A DNA stretch of 64,000 bases from Sclerotiophoma versabilis (lineage: Eukaryota > Ascomycota > Dothideomycetes > Pleosporales > Didymellaceae): assembly GCA_012274445.1 (NCBI GenBank), contig JAAROD010000029.1:1488001-1552000 (forward strand). The letters are read 5' to 3'. Below the pieces are notes generated by a model that saw only the letters and a program-made list of their open reading frames with translations, was not told the DNA's origin and did not search any database. Of this stretch, positions 57,994-64,000 are shown one piece after another; the first letter of the stretch is position 1, and each line of letters starts with the position of its first letter. The translations under genes were made by a program, and so were the position numbers.

Positions 57994-60900
57994 TGTTATA
58001 TAATAAAGCGTTTAGATTACTACTATAGAGCTTTTTTCTTACTTCTATACCTTAATTAGGTTACTCTAGTACCTAACTACTAAGTAGCTCTATAGGAGCT
58101 TTAAGGCTTACTTAATAAGGTTATAAGACTAAGTAGGTTTCTAGAAGCCTATAAGCTTATTAGGCAAAATTATATAACCTCTAAATTTCCTTTATATATA
58201 ATTAATATTTTAAATATAGATTAGATAGCACTAATTAAATACTATTAATTACCTAAGTATAGTTCTATAAGCTCTATTATAGTTATAAGCCTAGCTTTCT
58301 AAGAATAGTAGATCTCTCTACGTACTTAGAAAGAGCTTATAGAATATATCTTAGAAGCTCTAATTACTCTTTATTTTCTTCTCTTCTATATAATACTACT
58401 ATAGGTAAGCTAGTTAGCTATAGTATATAAGCTCTATTAGGAATTCTAATAGGTTTCTACTAATTAAGGTTATATATTAACTAGCCTAATTAGTATATCT
58501 AACTTACCTAGCATACTAAGCTTTATAATATATAGGAGCTTATTAATCTAGATACTCTAGATACTCTAGATATATATAATAAAGCTTTTTAGCTGCCTAC
58601 TATAAGCTTAATTACTTCTAATTATCTATTAGCTTACTCTACTTAAACCTAAAGCGCTTAACTAATTAATTATAATACCTCTATAGGCCTATTAAGCTTA
58701 GAAATATATAACTAGAAGCTTATAATTTATAAGGTTAAATTAAGTAAGTAGGTAGCTAAGGTAGAGTACTTATAGAAGCTCTAGAACTAAGTTAATACTA
58801 CAGTATTGCTAGTAATCCTCTTACTAGTAATAGTAAAGCTTATTACTAATAATATAATAATACTCTAAGCGCTTATCTAGGCACTTAAGAAGAAGCTTAC
58901 TCTAACAGATATTAGTACCTAGAACTAGGTAAGAGCTAAGTATAGATAATATCTTAAAGCAGCTAAATAAGGTTAAGCTACTCTATAGAACTAGTATTAA
59001 AAGTAGTTCTACCTTTATATAAGAGCTAAGTTATATAAGCTTATAGAGGTTAAGAGGCTACTTACTATTTAGAATTTCTTAAATACCTTAAGCTATAGAA
59101 TTACTCTAGAGTAGGCTTATACTATAAACTAAAGAATTATCTAGAATAGTATTCTAGGGCTTAAAACGCTTAATCTAGACTAAATAAGGAGAGTCTTTAG
59201 TAGTTTAATATATAAGCATACTATAAGAGTAGAGAAGAATAATCTAGAAGTATTTATAATATTTAGAAACTAAATAAATACTTTCTAAGAAGTGCCTATA
59301 AGTAACTCTAAAAGCTTAAGTAGGTATACCTGCTCTTATAGATAAAATAGAAGAACTTATAAGTAGAAACTAACTTTTTACTAATTCTTAGAAATAGTAG
59401 TTAAAGGGAGCTTCTTACTACCTATCTATATAAGTAAAAGTAATTAAAAAGATACTTACTCTCTAAAGGCTTAAAAATAGAAAGTATACTAATACTAGAA
59501 GAGTAATTAAGTAGCTTAATTAGACCTTAAACGCTCTATTAGTAATAACAGCTCTACTAGTAAACAGTATAATACTTAAGGTTAAGTTTCTAGGTAATAT
59601 ACAGGCTACTCTAATTAATCTAAAAATAATACAATTAAGTAATCTAGCTAAGAAACCTAGAGTTTACAACCTTATAGATTTTAATACTTATCTACTCTTA
59701 GATAGTATAATTTTAGATAATAGAGCACCTATATACTTAGTTAATAGCGCAGATTAGCTTATACCTAGATTTTTCTGCCTAGCTAATTCTACTAATATAG
59801 TAGAGGTAGGTACCTAGGTGTTCTCTATTATAAAATAAAAAGCTTATTTATTTAAAAACGTATTATATAGAAAGCGCAGCCTATATATAGAAAACCTGCT
59901 TTTTAAGAATATTATAGTAGTAGAAGAGTTCTATATTAATATTATTTCTAAAGCATACCTCTAGAAAAAAGGAGTTTAGTACTTAGGGCTAAATAGCTTA
60001 CTTAGAGTAGGTTATATTAATAATTTAAATAGAAGTATTATATATACTACTCTTAAGCGTGCTTATAACCTTACTTTCTTTAAATATAAGCTACTTTCTT
60101 ACTACTCTCTAATTCTTAATATAGTAATAAAATAATTATATAAATCCTACTTACAGAGCTCTGCTAAGCACCTTTAGCATGCTAGAGTAGGTTATTTAAG
60201 CCTAGAGGCTTTCTAGGCTCTTATATAATAAGTGCGTAGTATATATATTAATAGCATACTCTAAAAAGATTATAAGATTTATATAATAACCTATACTAAG
60301 TAAGTAGTCTTCTACTAGAAGTAAGAAAAGCCTACTAAACTCTTTTAGAGAGTTAGCTAGAATCTGTTTAATATTCCTATAGAGAGAAGTAGTAAATTAT
60401 AGATACTTTTAATTAAGAAGTACTATAGTAGAAAGCTCTTTTTATATATATTATAGAGAAAGACTTAAATTAAGATACTATATATACTTATAAGCTTCTT
60501 ATACTAGGTATATACCTAGTATAAGCTCTATATTTATAAGATAAGCTAAGATAATAATATAGCTACTCTTCTATAGTAAGGTAGCTCTAAATATAAGTAC
60601 TAGACGCTTAATAAGAAGATAGATATTAAGTATATACCTTTATATATATATAAGCTAAATAGGGTAGTAAAAAGAGTAGAATAGGAGATAATTACTAAAT
60701 CTATTAAGATAAGAAGTAGCGTAAATCTGCCTAAGAAGCTCTAGCTAAAGGTTATTACTATAGTAATATAGCTCTATAATATAAGTTCTTCTTACTTAAA
60801 TAAGCTATATAGCCTAAATAAAGAGCTTAATTACTAGTTTACCTAATATTTCTGCTAGTATAAACCTAAGTAGGTAAGACTACTTATAGCTAATCTAAGA

Positions 60901-63900
60901 CCTAATTAGAGCAGGATATACGTGTACAGCTGCTAAGCGTATCTCTTAAATAGAGATTAAATAGCTAGGCGTTATTAGAGAAGCTTTAAAGTTACTCTAA
61001 GAGGCTATATTAGATACCTAGTTAGTTACTAAGCTTCTAATATATACTAGATATAGGTTCCTAAACTTAACTAAGTAATTATAACACGTAATATAACCTT
61101 TAATAAGGAGCTCTTTTATAATAAATTAGATAAGTTAATAGCCTTCTTAGTTAAAGAAGTAGAAGTAGTTATAGATATAATCTATAAAGCTAGTAAGATA
61201 ATAGATATAGAAGAAGTAATTAAGCTTTCTATTAAAGTAGACCTATTAATTAGCTTATCTACTAAGCACTAGCTTAGAGGTAGTACTTAAGGAGAACCTT
61301 AATTACTAGAAGGCTAGTCTAGTAGTAAGAGAGCCTCTAAGATAGATACTATGTATATAGTAAGCTTAGCTAGTAAGCTACTAGAGATCTGTGTAGAATA
61401 ATACTAAGAAATATATTTACTATCTTCTAACTAAATACCTAAACTAGATTAGTTAAGCATAGGTAGAGAAGCTTCTAAGAAAGAAGATCTAACTAGTAGC
61501 TTATAGAAAGTGCACTTAACTATTAAAAAAGAGAGTAAGCTAGTAGATATTAAGAATCTTAAAGATTTACTAAGACCTATATTACTAATTATTCTAATAC
61601 CCTCTTAAAGAATAATATAAGTAGATAAGGTAAGTAGAAAATATATATATTAGTAGAGAACCTAGAGCCTACTAATAAGGCAGAGCTGCAGAGTACTAGA
61701 CTATAAGCGTAATAAGCTTACTAATAATAATAGAGTAGGCTAGTACTCTATAATAAGCTTAATATAGTAATATAGGTACTTATAGCTAATTTAACTTTTA
61801 TTTAATTATATAAATAAATATAGAAGTTAGAAAAGAGAGCTTATTACTATATATATAGTAATTATTACCTCTACTCTATAGAAAGAAAAGTAAGTTACCT
61901 AAACAGAGCCTCTAGTATACTATAATAAGCTTCCTTTACTACTAGAAAAGTAAAAGAATCTTACCTACTACTTATTAAGCGCTCTTTTCTATTAGGCTTA
62001 TAAGAAAGAAATAGCAACACTTATAGAAAAGAAGACATAGGTAGAAGTAGACTAATTAAGCACCTTAATAAGGCCTCTACTACTTAAATAGGTCTTTACT
62101 TATAAACTAGACTAAAATAGATACTTTATTAAGTATAAGGCTTAGATCTGCGTGCACAGAGACCTTTAGGCTAAAGATTTAATTATCTTAACCTATACTA
62201 TAATACTTACTTCTAAATTGTTTTAGACTATAGTAGTAATTATAGCCTAATTTAACCTAGAGCTCTCTTAGTATAATATAGCTAGCGCGTTTCTTAATAT
62301 AAGCTGCTAGAACTAACCTTAGGTACTTTATAAATTACTAGATAGATTTAAGAAACCTAAGTAGGTTATACTACTATTATAAGCTCTATATAGGCTATAT
62401 AATTTGCTAGTTCTATAGTATAAAGAGCTTTCTAGTATACTTTATATACTTAGTCTTATAGCATTAAAAGAAGAGCCTTATCTCTTCTATAATACTAAGC
62501 AGAAAATAGTGCTACTCTTCTATATTAATAATATACTTCTTACCTACTATAATAATAATTAAGTAGCTACTAAACAGCTAATAAGCTTATTAATAAATAA
62601 ATATTAAATTAAAGATTATAGAGCAGCTAAATAGTTTCTAGGCATTTAAATAATTAGAGACTAAGAGGCCTATACTATAACTCTTACGCATAACACCTAT
62701 ATTAATAAGCTTACTACTAAATTTAATATTATAGGGAAAAGATTCTTCCTAAGTATTCTATTTCTAGTAGAAGAGCTGCTTAAACATAATAGAGAAGCTT
62801 TAAAGTAGGAGATTAAAGTATTTTAAGAATATATTAGATCTATACTCTATATAGTAATTATAATCCAACTAGATATAGTATTTACTACTTCTTGACTATT
62901 CTATTATTTAATAAATCTAGAAGCAGCTTACTTTAAAGCAGCTGCTTAGGTTATTACTTATTTATATTAAATAAAGTACCTAGGTATAAAGTATAGTACT
63001 TATAAAGGTAGTTAACTGCTTATATATAGTAACGTATTATTTACTAATAATTATAAAATATAATAATTATCTTAGAGCTATATTATATAGCTTTTTAGCA
63101 GTCTAATTATCTAGAAAGCTGTATATTAATTAACAGTAATAACTTCTACTACTAAAGCTAAATTACTTAGTATAGAGCATGTAGCTAAGAAGTTAGTAGC
63201 TCTAAAACAATTTCTAAAAGAACTTTATCTAGACTTAGAAGTGCTATAAGAGATTTTCTATAATAATTAATAAACTATCCAATTAGTAGTTAAAGAAAGT
63301 AAGTAGCTTACTACTAGGCTGTGCTATATAGATATCTAAAATATATAGTTAAAATAAGAATATACTAAGAGAAATCTCTAAGTAACCTACTTTAAGACTA
63401 GTAAGATACTAGCTAACAGGCTTATAAAAGCACTTTCTAGATAGGCTTATAAGCGCTTTTTATTATATTTAAACTTATATAGTATTAGTTAAAAGAGAGA
63501 AGAAATAGTTATAGAAAAAGAGCATGTTAATAGAGAAAGAAAAGCTCTAGAATTAGTAGAGAGGATAACTTTCTCTCTAAATAGGTATAAGCTTCTCTAG
63601 ACTACTACTAGCAGCTCTTTTAAGTATATAACTAGTAGCTAAGAAGCTTATAAACGTAAATTAGCTATAAATAAGAAGAATAACTCTCTTCTTATAGGTC
63701 TTAGCAGCTTAAAGAACCTACCTATAAAGAGTACTTAAAAGTAGTACTCTTCTATAAGTAGGCTTTTTACTACCTAAATAAAAGTGTATAGGTTAGTAGC
63801 CTGCTATATACTTATTAGCTACTATTATAAATAAAAATAGAGTTACTTACTAAAGTTATTACTCTACTAGAGGTAATAAGCTTCTCTACTAGCTCTATTC

Positions 63901-64000
63901 TAAGCAGCTTAAGAGTAGGCAGCCTATAAGCTATTAGTCTACTATTTATATACTCTATTTAAAAGAAAACCTATAGAGAATAGTAAGAGTACCTAAAGGT
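57994..64000 (+). mobile_element. RIP-degraded Ty1/copia retrotransposon, copy B (runs off the window)
   Basis: 5' LTR 57994-58281 (288 bp, still starting TGTTATATAATAAAG) followed by an internal region colinear with copy A from 42666 onward; the window's last base corresponds to about 48849 of copy A. The RT box is YINN at 62521-62532. It lacks the miniature element found in copy A and keeps slightly more CA, TG and CG than copy A. The 3' end lies beyond the window. Confidence 0.85.

Noticed and set aside
25433..64000. Bacterial-type or horizontally acquired AT-rich island
   Set aside because: Composition is explained by RIP on recognisable transposons; it is mutation of resident repeats rather than foreign base use.

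Overview
The window reads as nuclear DNA of a filamentous ascomycete, most likely a Dothideomycete (Pleosporales-like). Genes are compact, with 49-63 bp introns carrying GTRNGT donors, and many families are typical of such fungi: Zn2Cys6 factor, DUF3433 membrane protein, HET-type pseudogene, secreted GH43 enzyme. Beyond about 25.2 kb the sequence becomes very AT-rich and nearly free of CA, TG and CG dinucleotides, as left by repeat-induced point mutation (RIP). The species assignment is an inference.

Gene-rich half (1-25.2 kb), left to right: a class II (SIRT4-type) sirtuin (-), a Myb/SANT protein (-), a class II ketose-bisphosphate aldolase (+), a Zn2Cys6 transcription factor (-) tail to tail with it, a secreted GH43 endo-arabinanase (+), a large DUF3433 polytopic membrane protein (+), an FAH-family hydrolase (-) hiding an in-frame intron, the ribosome-assembly GTPase Nog2 (-) sharing a 225 bp divergent promoter with mitochondrial ribosomal protein mS26/Pet123 (+), a RIP-like HET pseudogene (+), and a Dcg1-like Asp/Glu/hydantoin racemase (-) at the edge of the AT-rich block. 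Most spliced structures were rebuilt by reading the frames across introns.

AT-rich half (25.2-64 kb): a nested graveyard of transposons with no surviving host gene. It holds two relics of one Fot1/pogo-like TIR element (TA duplications), a 288 bp solo LTR inside the second (CTAAG duplication), a degraded Ty3 relic, two copies of a miniature LTR element (TRIM, 86 bp LTRs), and at least three Ty1/copia relics in both orientations, their YVDD box mutated to YINN.

In the middle lies one intact, un-mutated Ty3/gypsy chromovirus (27877-34801, - strand) with 499 bp LTRs that match throughout by eye and a clean ACTAT target duplication. It encodes Gag, a full Pol (protease, RT, RNase H, integrase, chromodomain) and, on the opposite strand between pol and the 3' LTR, a 166-residue protein with exact Zn2Cys6 cysteine spacing and a predicted coiled coil. 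Each LTR carries four copies of an inverted repeat and two CACGTG boxes. The mRNA start region is complementary to the sequence beside the 5' LTR, suggesting Tf1-like self-priming. This element, with its possible self-encoded regulator, is the most interesting object here.
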